Shown: positions 1-8,652 of the stretch, one piece after another
Position numbering within the stretch: position 1 is the stretch's first letter
How the letters are laid out: each line of letters opens with the position of its first letter
Assembly (NCBI GenBank): GCA_025149285.1
Contig: CP102274.1
Location: forward strand, 888,501-952,500
Direction: 5' to 3'
DNA: 64,000 nt
From: Hungatella hathewayi
Lineage (GTDB): Bacteria > Bacillota > Clostridia > Lachnospirales > Lachnospiraceae
Position numbers and translations under genes: made by a program
The notes under the pieces: generated by a model
What the model was told of the DNA's origin: nothing
Database searches by the model: none
The model's input: only the letters and a program-made list of their open reading frames with translations

Positions 1-2
1 TA

Positions 3-1244
3 CGGAATCGTATTGATAATGTTAGAAAAATAGAAAAAAAGGATATAATTAATGGATTTGTTGGTATCCTCGGACGTTTTCCAACAGAAAGCGAAGTGGA
101 TTACTATTTACATCAAGGATATGAATTAGGCTCCTTTTTACAAACGTTGCTTTATTCAGATGAAGGAATACAAAACATAGAGAAAAAGAATGATGACCTA
201 AATGTGCATTATGGTATTACTCAGTTTAATTGTTTTCAGACAAATTTCGATATAGTATTTGACAATAGTATGAGTGATGTGATTTCCATGGGAATTAAGG
301 AAAAAAAATTTTTATGGGATGATGAATATAATTACATTAAATTATTACCTGATACAGGTTTTGTTCTAGATATAGGAGCTAATGTCGGTGCAATTTCAAT
401 GATCTTTGGCGCGAAGGGGTGGTCTGGTTTTTGTATCGAAGCGTCGAAAAAAAATACAGAGTGCCTAAAACGGAGTATTTATTTAAATCGATATAATTTC
501 GGAGTTGGTTGTTTTGCTGTTTCAGATGCCACAAAGAAAATAGCTTTCATGGAAAATGGCCCATGGGGAGTTATTAATAATACGCTGATACAGGATGATA
601 CGAATAATTTTTTACAAACATTTAAGAGTGGTAGTGTTTTAAAAGAAATTCAAGCTTACTGCCTAGACGACTGGGAAAAAACTGAGTTGAGATATATAAA
701 AAAAATCGACTTTATAAAAATGGATATAGAAGGTTCTGAATATTCCGCCTTACAGGGAATGGGGGAATTTTTGAAAGTATTTCAATATCCCTCCTTTTAC
801 AGCGAGGTTAATGGATATAACCTTTTTACCTATAACAAAACGCCAAGGCAGCTATTCGATAAATTCAGAGAATATGGCTATATGCCTTATAAACTAATCG
901 AAGATCAGCTAAAAGAATTCGATTATAATAATTTTCAAACAGAACTATATGATAATTATTTATTTATTCATAAAACCAACCACTATTTCGATAAAATGAT
1001 TAATGGCAGAATAGTCTTTGACACGCTAAAAGTAAAATTGGAGATACTAAACATCTTGAATAACGGTTGGAGCCAACATATAAAATATTTACTTTTTGCC
1101 CTAAAAGATTATCCGCAATTTTACAACGATATTGATATTAAGGAAAAATTGATGCTTTACAGTAATCTCCAAGACGACAAAGTGATCAATTACGCCCTTG
1201 ATTGGCTAAATAAAACAAACGAGGTGAACAGTGATGAAAGATGA
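3..1244 (+). CDS. FkbM family methyltransferase, 5' end outside window
   Basis: SAM-dependent methyltransferase of the FkbM type, probably O-methylating a sugar of the glycan made by this operon. The reading frame is open from the first bases of the window, so the true start lies upstream; an internal GTG at 96 is not a convincing start because the residues before it continue a small helical region (FVGILGRFPTESEVDYYL) that resembles the DUF4214 domain often fused to such enzymes. The SAM motif is VLDIGANVG (about 89-97 counting from the GTG) and the FkbM motif is IKMDIEGSE (about 209-217). The C-terminal 90 residues are not recognised. AT-rich like its neighbours; the stop overlaps the start of the next small gene. 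Fairly sure of the family, not of the substrate. Confidence 0.85.
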   Translation, partial: RNRIDNVRKIEKKDIINGFVGILGRFPTESEVDYYLHQGYELGSFLQTLLYSDEGIQNIEKKNDDLNVHYGITQFNCFQTNFDIVFDNSMSDVISMGIKEKKFLWDDEYNYIKLLPDTGFVLDIGANVGAISMIFGAKGWSGFCIEASKKNTECLKRSIYLNRYNFGVGCFAVSDATKKIAFMENGPWGVINNTLIQDDTNNFLQTFKSGSVLKEIQAYCLDDWEKTELRYIKKIDFIKMDIEGSEYSALQGMGEFLKVFQYPSFYSEVNGYNLFTYNKTPRQLFDKFREYGYMPYKLIEDQLKEFDYNNFQTELYDNYLFIHKTNHYFDKMINGRIVFDTLKVKLEILNILNNGWSQHIKYLLFALKDYPQFYNDIDIKEKLMLYSNLQDDKVINYALDWLNKTNEVNSDER

Positions 1245-1497
1245 CGTAACATGGGATGCGCAGATAGAATTTATTGATTTATTATTGTATGTCAAGCATA
1301 ACACTGTTTCTAAATACTATTTACTAGATAATAATGAGTTAAAAGGTCAGCCAGAAGTTATTTATAAAGACCTGGGAGTTAAAGCCGCGTTAAAAAATTG
1401 GTGGATTAGGAAACTAAATAACGAGAAACTAAGAAGTTTAAAAATAGTTAAATTTATAATAAAAATCAAACGGATCATGCATATTAAGTTTTATTAA
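1234..1497 (+). CDS. Small basic protein of unknown function in glycan operon
   Basis: I do not recognise this 87-residue protein. The ATG at 1234 is preceded by GAGGTG (1221-1226) with 7 bases spacing; a GTG at 1231 is the alternative. It overlaps the end of the methyltransferase gene and is followed 12 bases later by a glycosyltransferase, so it is probably translated as part of the operon. The C-terminus is strongly basic and hydrophobic (KIVKFIIKIKRIMHIKF), which could be a membrane-associating amphipathic segment or the worn end of a longer protein. It may be the remnant of a larger transferase; AT-rich codon use matches the neighbours. Confidence 0.55.
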   Translation: MKDDVTWDAQIEFIDLLLYVKHNTVSKYYLLDNNELKGQPEVIYKDLGVKAALKNWWIRKLNNEKLRSLKIVKFIIKIKRIMHIKFY

Positions 1498-1509
1498 TTT
1501 GGAGGCAGC

Positions 1510-2742
1510 ATGGATAATAAAATATTTATATTGGTATTAAGCAATTATATGGTTTGCCCGCCAATAAGCGGCGGTGCAAGAAGAATGTTAGCGCCTGCAC
1601 AGAATATGGATTCAAACAGCAATATTGAATATTCCTACATATATATGAGCTATACACTTGAAGATATAGAAAGCAACAACAAATATTTAATGGATATACC
1701 AGTTGTGAAATTTGCAGATGGGGTTTTAACGAGCGAGGCATTTCAATGGGATTGGACAAACATACCTACCAATGTAGCACCTCAGGTTTGGTATACCTTA
1801 AATAAAGATTATCTTGATTTTATCAAACAGCATCTTGAAACAAATGATTACGATATCATACAAATAGTTCATTCGCAATTTGCTTGGTTAGTTCCAACGA
1901 TAAGGAAATTAAGACCTGAAATTAAAATTATTGTAGATTACCAGAATATTGAATGGTTAGTTTACAAAAGATGGATTGATTATATTGATGATTCAGAAAA
2001 AATAAAGGCATTGGAAAAAGAATATACAACATTAAAATGCTGGGAAGAAAAGGTGTTGGACTGGTTTGATGGGATCTTTTGTATATCTCCAATTGAAAAG
2101 GAACAATTAAAAAGCCTTACTAAAACACCACTTTATTATGTACCTACGGGAGCAGGGATAAATGATGATGAATATTATCCAAAAGCTGAAAACTCAACAA
2201 AGCGTTATGATCTGGTTTTTGTAGGCAGCATGAATTGGTTCCCTAATACTCAGGCCTTAGAGTGGTTTTTAGAAAAAGTAATGCCTTTGATACAGAAAAA
2301 GCGGCCAGCAACTAGACTGGAAATTATTGGTTCAGGAAAACCCGACCAACACATGATTAAGGTAATAAAGCAAAATAGGAATGTTACTTTTTGGGGTGAA
2401 ATAGAAAATGAAAAACCATTTTTACACGGTGCTAAAGTTTTTATATCCCCAATTTGGATTGGCGCTGGTGTACGTCTGAAAAATCCCACAGCTTGGGCAG
2501 CCAAATTACCAGTAGTGGCTACCTCAATTAGCGTAGAAGGCTTAGAGTATCTTCCTGGTAAAGACTTATTAATAGGAGACACTCCAGAGGATTTTGCAAA
2601 GCAGGTATTATCTGTACTAAATGACCCTGAATATGGAAAATCTATTGCAGATAGAGCTTATCAAACATATAAGGAAATTTACAGTGCGGAGCGGCTGACT
2701 AATATTTGGGTCGAGTCTTATCATAAAGTTCTAGGAAGGTGA
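1510..2742 (+). CDS. GT4-family glycosyltransferase
   Basis: GT-B fold glycosyltransferase of the GT4 (glycosyl transferases group 1) kind, predicted to add a sugar to the growing cytoplasmic lipid-linked glycan. The N-terminal domain has the acceptor-side glycine loop PPISGGARR near residues 18-26. The C-terminal nucleotide-sugar domain starts with YDLVFVGSMNWFPN (about 235) and contains GAGVRLKNPTAWAAKLPVVA, in place of the usual EGxxxxxxE signature. Length of 410 is normal. Start chosen from GGAGG at 1501-1505 just before ATG 1510. One base separates its stop from the next start. Donor and linkage cannot be read from sequence. Confidence 0.85.
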   Translation: MDNKIFILVLSNYMVCPPISGGARRMLAPAQNMDSNSNIEYSYIYMSYTLEDIESNNKYLMDIPVVKFADGVLTSEAFQWDWTNIPTNVAPQVWYTLNKDYLDFIKQHLETNDYDIIQIVHSQFAWLVPTIRKLRPEIKIIVDYQNIEWLVYKRWIDYIDDSEKIKALEKEYTTLKCWEEKVLDWFDGIFCISPIEKEQLKSLTKTPLYYVPTGAGINDDEYYPKAENSTKRYDLVFVGSMNWFPNTQALEWFLEKVMPLIQKKRPATRLEIIGSGKPDQHMIKVIKQNRNVTFWGEIENEKPFLHGAKVFISPIWIGAGVRLKNPTAWAAKLPVVATSISVEGLEYLPGKDLLIGDTPEDFAKQVLSVLNDPEYGKSIADRAYQTYKEIYSAERLTNIWVESYHKVLGR

Positions 2743-2743
2743 A

Positions 2744-3112
2744 GTGTTGATAGAAACTAATTTATCATATGTCAAATATTTATTATTATCTAGTGACAAA
2801 ATATTAAATGATACAAATAACTTCCCACTGCACTATTACATGCTTGAGGAAGAGACAAAATGTATGCAAAAAAAGTCTCATATTAATCCGGAATTTTATA
2901 TAGGAAGCAGTAAAGGCAGAATAATAGGTTTTCTTGCTATTTCATATAAAAAACTTATCAGAAAAATGCTGGGGTGGTATTTCCGCGAAATAGTATACCA
3001 ACAAAATCAATTTAATGAAAGTGTGCTTATTACTTTAGATACCAGTAAAATGTTAATGCAAGAAATTCTTGATAAAGAACAACTAACAGATCATAAGCGC
3101 TCAGAGGATTAG
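2744..3112 (+). CDS. Small protein resembling a linker region of glycan-locus enzymes
   Basis: 122-residue protein with no enzyme domain that I can name. AGGAAGG (2733-2739) precedes either GTG 2744 (spacing 4) or TTG 2747 (spacing 7); TTG may be the real start. The middle contains IGFLAISYKKLIRKMLGWYF followed by QQNQFNESV. From memory, a similar basic-aromatic stretch followed by a QQNxFN motif occurs near the N-terminus of many glycan-locus methyltransferases and glycosyltransferases; here it stands alone. It could be a separate scaffold or membrane-contact subunit, or what remains of a split enzyme. It sits tightly between two GT4 genes. Confidence 0.6.
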   Translation: MLIETNLSYVKYLLLSSDKILNDTNNFPLHYYMLEEETKCMQKKSHINPEFYIGSSKGRIIGFLAISYKKLIRKMLGWYFREIVYQQNQFNESVLITLDTSKMLMQEILDKEQLTDHKRSED

Positions 3113-3113
3113 C

Positions 3114-4316
3114 ATGAAGAAAAAAATTGCATTATTCACACCCTATTGTATTTTACCACCGACAGGCGGAGGAAAGGCCAGGATATTCAATTTATATAAA
3201 TATTTGTCATCTTATTTTGATATATCAATGCTTTCATTGCAACAAAAAGAAGTTATAAGTGACATCTCTACTGAATTTATTACAGAGACTTTCAAACAAA
3301 CTACAGTACCTAAGACGCCAAAGCATCAAAAAGAAGATGATCGGATTGACATTAAATGTAAAGGTATTAACGTTTATGACGCTTCTTTAATTTATAACAT
3401 TAACTATAGTCCCATTTACGAGGCAAAGGCAAAGGAACTTATAACTTGGTCCGATCTGGTAATTTTAACATGTAATCCTTATTTATATCCATGTTTGGAA
3501 CCCTATTTAAAAGATAAGTTATTTATTTATGATGCTCATGACGTTGCGTATAGCGTTAAGACATCGCTTTTATCAAACGTTGGTCATTATAAAAAAAAAT
3601 TCTTGAAGGATCAATTTGAAGTTGAAAAAGCATGTTGTGACCGTGCGACTTTAATTTTGACATGTTCTGAAAATGATAAAAATGAAATTGCAGAAATATT
3701 TAATATTATCCCAGATAAGATTCTTGTTGTCCCAAATGGCGTAGACATGATGAACACGTTTTTTACTGGAGTGCCTCAAAGAATTTTAAATAAAGAAAAG
3801 CTAGGTATACGTGACAAAAAAATAGGTATTTTTTTGGGTAGTGCACATCCCCCCAATTTTGACGCCTGTGACAGTATTATTAATTTTGCTTATAGATGTC
3901 CAGAAACATATTTTTTCTTGATAGGCAGCCAATGCACGAAGTATGAGCGTATATCATTACCAAATAATGTAGGACTTTTAGGAATGGTAAACGAATCTGT
4001 GAAAAATAGTATCTTAGGTATCGCAGATTTTTCTGTTAATCCCATATGTAGTGGTTCTGGTACGAATGTAAAAATGTTTGATTATATGGCTTGCGGCATA
4101 CCCATTATCTCTACGCTGTTTGCTACTAGAGGAATTGAAAATAAGGATAGTTTTATCATTTGTGATATTAAAGAAATGCCAGTATATATTAACCAATTTG
4201 ATTTGTCAAATCAAACTAACAGAGTTTTAGAAGCCTATACATATGTCAAAGAATATTTTAACTGGGATAAAATTGTCAAAGAAACCTTATATCCTAAATT
4301 AAATCAATTGTTGTAA
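3114..4316 (+). CDS. GT4-family glycosyltransferase
   Basis: Second GT4-type transferase of the operon, 400 residues. The N-terminal half has PPTGGGKARIFNLYKYL (about residues 16-32) and a DAHDVAYS segment; the C-terminal half has IFLGSAHPPNFDA and SGSGTNVKMFDYMACGIP, the position of the donor-phosphate-binding motif, with the family's usual acidic pair altered. ATG 3114 follows the previous stop by one base and has AGAGG about 6 bases upstream. Distantly similar in layout to the GT4 at 1510. Likely a cytoplasmic enzyme acting on the same polymer; acceptor unknown. Confidence 0.82.
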   Translation: MKKKIALFTPYCILPPTGGGKARIFNLYKYLSSYFDISMLSLQQKEVISDISTEFITETFKQTTVPKTPKHQKEDDRIDIKCKGINVYDASLIYNINYSPIYEAKAKELITWSDLVILTCNPYLYPCLEPYLKDKLFIYDAHDVAYSVKTSLLSNVGHYKKKFLKDQFEVEKACCDRATLILTCSENDKNEIAEIFNIIPDKILVVPNGVDMMNTFFTGVPQRILNKEKLGIRDKKIGIFLGSAHPPNFDACDSIINFAYRCPETYFFLIGSQCTKYERISLPNNVGLLGMVNESVKNSILGIADFSVNPICSGSGTNVKMFDYMACGIPIISTLFATRGIENKDSFIICDIKEMPVYINQFDLSNQTNRVLEAYTYVKEYFNWDKIVKETLYPKLNQLL

Positions 4317-4325
4317 GGGGATTTT

Positions 4326-6005
4326 ATGGAAAAGTACATAAAAAGAAAAAAAGCTTTAGTCCAAAGGCATTTGTTGCATGAAATTAGCAAGATAGACAGT
4401 TCATTTATCGATTACAGCAATCTATTAAAACAGTTTGATGGTGATGAAATCAAGAAAAAAGAAGTAGAAAAACTAGAGTATGCACAATACAGTTTGACTT
4501 TGTTAAACTCTTCTCAAAGTTCACATCAGTGTATTCTTGAGGATAATTTACTGCAGACCATAAAATATCAAAAAGCAAGAATAGACTATTTAGAAATGAT
4601 GTTTAACAAGTATTTATTGAATACATCCGAGGCGATATCAGACAAGACAAAAATCAATCATGCATTAGATGTATTCATGAATGAACAACGGGCTAACAAT
4701 GTCAATATATCATCAAAACTTTTTGATAAGAAATATAAAATTGCTATGTTTGCACCATTATCTCCTCTTAAAAATGGAATAGCGCATTATACGGAGGATA
4801 TCTTGGTTCAATTAGTTCAATATTTTGACATTGATGTTTATATCGATACTAATTATGAACCAACTAATCATATAATTATAGATTCGTGTAAAATTTACAG
4901 TCATTATAGCTTTGAAAAATCATACCGCAACTATGATGCGGTCATATACCAAATAGGGAATAATCCTGACCATGTTTATATGATTCCATATTTATTAAAA
5001 TTTCCAGGAATCATTGTTTTGCATGACTTTATATTAAGCTACTTACGCTCTTTTTTATCGGAAGAGTTAAAACAGTTTTGTGATACAAACTGTAATTCAA
5101 TTTATTATAATGGAAATAATGACGGCAAAAATCCATTTAATAAATATATTTTCCAAAATGCACGAGGAATCATTGTTCATAGTGAGTATAGTAAACTAGG
5201 GATATGGGAACAAGATTTTTCGAAATTAATTACAAAAATACCTCTTTATTCAAAATGTGACGATGTACTTGATGACGATACCTTAAAGACACAAAAGTAT
5301 CATTATACTCAAGATACGATTATTCTGGCTTCTTTTGGTTTTGTTACAGCTTCAAAACGGATTGTACCAATATTACAGGCATTTAATAAACTAAAGCTTG
5401 CCCTCCCTTTGATAAAATTGAAATACTTAATTGTAGGTCAGATTGAGCCCGAAATCAAGTCTGAAATAGACTTAGTAGTAGCTAGGCACAAGTTGTTTTC
5501 CGATGTTGTAATGCCGGGGTATGTTTCTTTAGATGAATTGGAAAATTACATAAATATTTCGGATATTTGTATTAATCTAAGGAGTCCCTATGGTGGGGAA
5601 ACATCCGCTGCACTGTCCAGAATTATGGGTAAAGGAAAGGCCTGTATTGTTAGTGATATAGGTTCCTTTTCGGAACTTCCTGATAATGTATGTATAAAAA
5701 TACCTACTGCTCCGGAAAACGAAATAAATAATATTTACACTGCAATGTTAGAACTTGTTCGCAATCAAAAGTTACGGCATGGCATAGCAAAAGCCGCTCA
5801 TGAATATGTAAAAACGTATTTAAATATAGAAAAAAGCGCAGAAATGTATCGAAATTTTATAGTCGAAATTATTGCGGGGGGGAAAAATTTGAATTATACA
5901 ATGTTGAAAAAAATTGCTACCTTTATAGCATGTAATTCTTTTTATGATGAGAATTATATTTTGGATACTGTAACGAGAAGAATAACCTATGAGCTATTAG
6001 ACTGA
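4326..6005 (+). CDS. GT4-family glycosyltransferase with helical N-terminal extension
   Basis: 559-residue protein. Residues 1 to about 135 are helical and charged, with no recognised domain, possibly a coiled coil. A GT4 transferase follows, beginning YKIAMFAPLSPLKNGIAHYT. The C-terminal donor domain includes ILASFGFVTASKRI (about 335) and LRSPYGGETSAALSRIMGKG (about 418-437), the region that normally holds the donor-binding glutamate (here GGETS). The last 60 residues form another helical tail. Start from AAGGGG just upstream of ATG 4326. Third transferase of the plus-strand operon; a 120-base gap to the next gene holds no visible promoter. Confidence 0.8.
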   Translation: MEKYIKRKKALVQRHLLHEISKIDSSFIDYSNLLKQFDGDEIKKKEVEKLEYAQYSLTLLNSSQSSHQCILEDNLLQTIKYQKARIDYLEMMFNKYLLNTSEAISDKTKINHALDVFMNEQRANNVNISSKLFDKKYKIAMFAPLSPLKNGIAHYTEDILVQLVQYFDIDVYIDTNYEPTNHIIIDSCKIYSHYSFEKSYRNYDAVIYQIGNNPDHVYMIPYLLKFPGIIVLHDFILSYLRSFLSEELKQFCDTNCNSIYYNGNNDGKNPFNKYIFQNARGIIVHSEYSKLGIWEQDFSKLITKIPLYSKCDDVLDDDTLKTQKYHYTQDTIILASFGFVTASKRIVPILQAFNKLKLALPLIKLKYLIVGQIEPEIKSEIDLVVARHKLFSDVVMPGYVSLDELENYINISDICINLRSPYGGETSAALSRIMGKGKACIVSDIGSFSELPDNVCIKIPTAPENEINNIYTAMLELVRNQKLRHGIAKAAHEYVKTYLNIEKSAEMYRNFIVEIIAGGKNLNYTMLKKIATFIACNSFYDENYILDTVTRRITYELLD

Positions 6006-6128
6006 TTTACATTTCAGAAAAAAATAGAATCCACAGTATCATTATGCTAAATTCATGATATAGAAAATGTACAAAAAATTCCTGTTTGTCCTAAGAGATA
6101 AACCAACGGTTAATAAAGGAAGATGGTA

Positions 6129-7523
6129 TTGGAAATGATAAACTATTTAAAAAAATCAAAGGGCAAAGAAACAATCTATCATTGTTTGTATATAGGTTCA
6201 ATAATCACCTTATTGAGTTTTGCTATATTTAAAGTTCTTTATACAACTTGCTTATATGCGGATGGGAGTAATTATTTTCAATTGATACTAAGTCGTCAAA
6301 AGTTTTACCTACATGACAATTCCAGAAATTTTATTTTGTTGCTTAGTCAATGGCCATTAGTATTTGGAATTGATATCGGCATCAAGAATGTACGAGTGTT
6401 AGCTATGCTTTTCAGCCTAGGCTATGTCTTTTGGGAAATATTTTACTTTATGCTAACTATTTATTATTCTTATAAATTAAAGGAATACAAATTTATGGTG
6501 TATACAATTGTAATATTTACACTTACCCATATATTTACTGGTTTTTTTATCATGTTGGAGTCATTGGCTGCTGTAGGGATATTTTGGTTTTTATTACTTT
6601 TTTTTATTCACTATTCTCAATTATATAATAGAGTACCTAAATGGTTTGTATGTTTTACTGTAATTTTATCTGTTAAAGTATATGAATCCTTTGCATTTTT
6701 TGGCATTGTTTTACTACTGACAATATTTAATAAAAAACTTTGGAAAAGAAAAGAAAAACTATTTATCCTTGGAATCAGTGTACTTTTAGCATATGCCAGT
6801 TTTCAAGGCTTTAGATATGTCATATGGCCACGTGACCCAGTAAATGCAAAGGGGGCTTTGCAATCAATACTGTCTCTTGATTATAGATTAATCGCTACTT
6901 ATGTATTGTTATTCATCATATTTATATTTTCTATATTGATCAATTATGCCAAGGATACAAAAAAACGCAAAACATTTAACAATTGCTTATGTTTTCTTAA
7001 TCTCGTTTGTGGCTGTTGGTTTGCGTATCTGATGTTTTTTAATACCGACTATATCGCTACTGAAAGTTACAATTCAAGAATAACTAATTTAGCGTTTCCT
7101 CTTGCCTTATCGTTAGTTGTACTCTTTATATATATAAAGAAAATAGACTTTTCATTATCCAGGTTAACTTGTGTTTTGGGTATATTATTAATTTCCAATT
7201 TGTGGTTTAACTTTAAATCAGCCTATGATTATAATCAGCACTTACAAAAAACTTATGAAATCACTTCAATGAATGAAGGAATTATTCCTGCTAATAAAGT
7301 CGATCTCAGCAATATAAAGAAATATTACTGGCCATGGACTATGATGTTTGAAAGTGTAAATGCACAGATGGTTAATGGAGTCTACAATATAAAGTGTATT
7401 ATCATACATGATGAATGGTACAACTCCTGGGAGCCATTTGACACTAAAGATATATTATCGTACCCAGATTTAACCTACTATAATGTAACATACCTTAATG
7501 ATACTTTAAAACGACATGATTAA
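6129..7523 (+). CDS. Polytopic membrane protein, GT-C-like
   Basis: About 464 residues with roughly ten to twelve hydrophobic membrane spans and a soluble C-terminal tail from about residue 400. The first external loop contains the acidic motif YADGSNYF followed by RNFILLLSQWPLVFG, the kind of early acidic loop seen in GT-C glycosyltransferases that use polyprenyl-phosphate sugars; I cannot name the family. AGGAAG (6117-6122) touches the ATG at 6123, so TTG 6129 (spacing 6) or ATG 6135 is the more likely start. The next gene is a GT2-GtrA protein, so this is a good candidate for the extracytoplasmic transferase of a three-component decoration module. Confidence 0.7.
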   Translation: MEMINYLKKSKGKETIYHCLYIGSIITLLSFAIFKVLYTTCLYADGSNYFQLILSRQKFYLHDNSRNFILLLSQWPLVFGIDIGIKNVRVLAMLFSLGYVFWEIFYFMLTIYYSYKLKEYKFMVYTIVIFTLTHIFTGFFIMLESLAAVGIFWFLLLFFIHYSQLYNRVPKWFVCFTVILSVKVYESFAFFGIVLLLTIFNKKLWKRKEKLFILGISVLLAYASFQGFRYVIWPRDPVNAKGALQSILSLDYRLIATYVLLFIIFIFSILINYAKDTKKRKTFNNCLCFLNLVCGCWFAYLMFFNTDYIATESYNSRITNLAFPLALSLVVLFIYIKKIDFSLSRLTCVLGILLISNLWFNFKSAYDYNQHLQKTYEITSMNEGIIPANKVDLSNIKKYYWPWTMMFESVNAQMVNGVYNIKCIIIHDEWYNSWEPFDTKDILSYPDLTYYNVTYLNDTLKRHD

Positions 7524-7558
7524 AACAAAATGTTTTATTAGGAGGAATTGAATTACTA

Positions 7559-8128
7559 ATGGAAATCATAGATAAAGGAATCAGTGTTGTTTTATTGGCA
7601 TACATGGAAGAAGATAATTTGAAATTTCTACTTCCTCAAATTATAAATAATTTGAATAAAATTGGTCAAGATTTTGAAATACTTGTAATTGATACAGCAG
7701 AACCATTAGACCATACTAGAGAAGTATGTACAGAATTCAATGCACGCTATATTAATCAAGAATGGCCAGGATTTGGTGGTGCTTTTAAAACCGGAATCAA
7801 ATATGCAAATAAAGAAAAGTTTATGATTTTAGACAGTGATGGCTCTCATAATCCAAATAATATACCAGAAATCAACAAAAAATTTGACGAGGGTAATTAC
7901 GATATTGTTATAGGCTCCCGTTATATAAAAGGTGGAGAAACTAATGATAAGAAGACATCTGTGGTTATGTCTAAAATGTTAAATTTAGCATTTAGAATAT
8001 GTCTAGGCATAAAAGCTCACGATATTTCTACTGATTTTAGAATGTATGACACACAACAATTAAAAAATGTGAAACTAGATAATAAAAATTATGATGTTTT
8101 ACAAGAAGTTTTACTAAAAACTAAATAA
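7559..8128 (+). CDS. GT2 polyprenyl-phosphate sugar synthase part of a frameshifted GT2-GtrA protein
   Basis: N-terminal 189 residues of a DPM1-like GT2 enzyme that would make a polyprenyl-phosphate sugar from a nucleotide sugar. Visible motifs are VVLLAYMEEDNL at the start, ILDSDGSHNP (metal-binding DxD region) and VIGSRYIKGG. GGAGGAA at 7541-7547 lies 11 bases before ATG 7559. The frame stops at 8126-8128 just before the conserved end of the domain. Removing one base near 8126 restores a perfect continuation (GEIPIVFNKRVYGESKRN at about 8145-8200) that runs straight into the GtrA segment. A one-base insertion therefore splits the gene, or a sequence error is present. Confidence 0.8.
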   Translation: MEIIDKGISVVLLAYMEEDNLKFLLPQIINNLNKIGQDFEILVIDTAEPLDHTREVCTEFNARYINQEWPGFGGAFKTGIKYANKEKFMILDSDGSHNPNNIPEINKKFDEGNYDIVIGSRYIKGGETNDKKTSVVMSKMLNLAFRICLGIKAHDISTDFRMYDTQQLKNVKLDNKNYDVLQEVLLKTK

Positions 8129-8627
8129 TCCTTCTTTAAAAATAGGAGAAATTCCCATTGTTTTTAATAAAAGAGTTTATGGAGAATCAAAACGAAATTT
8201 ACTTCCATTTATAATAGATTATATAAAATCGCTATTCAAGCTTACAATTATGCGATTTCCTGCATTATGGAATCTATTAGTATATGGAATATTTGGTGTT
8301 TGTGGCGCTGTAATAGAATACTCATTTTTTTATTTATTGACTCAATATAAAATTGTTGAAAAAGTAGAATTAGCCAATATTATTGCAGCATTAGTTGGTT
8401 TTATATTCACCTTTTCAATGAATACTTTTCTTAACTTTAAGAAAAAAGATAAACTTTTTAGGCGCCTATTGTCTTATGGCAGTGTTTGCGTCTGTGGAAT
8501 AGCATTTTCAACATTGATGATATATTTATTAAAACCATTTGCAAATTTATATTTACTTAAATTGGGATTGATGATCATAGTCTCCATTATGCAATTTATT
8601 TTAAATAAATTTATTACCTATAGGTAA
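8129..8627 (+). CDS. GtrA-family flippase part of the frameshifted GT2-GtrA protein
   Basis: The open frame covers the missing end of the GT2 domain (8130-8235) and a GtrA-like four-helix membrane domain from MRFPALWNLLVYGIFGVCGA (ATG 8250). If translated independently, 8250-8627 gives a 125-residue GtrA protein, a normal GtrA length, though without a clear ribosome site. GtrA proteins are thought to flip polyprenyl-phosphate sugars across the membrane. Together with the polytopic protein upstream this would complete a Gtr-like decoration module. The last AT-rich gene before composition changes at about 8640. Confidence 0.75.
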
Positions 8628-8652
8628 ATACTAAAACTGTGAGGAAAAACAA

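Noticed and set aside
8110-8130. Programmed ribosomal frameshift joining GT2 and GtrA
   Set aside because: Only five A residues precede the C, so there is no complete A AAA AAC heptamer, and the shift needed is +1 rather than -1. A mutation or sequence error is simpler.
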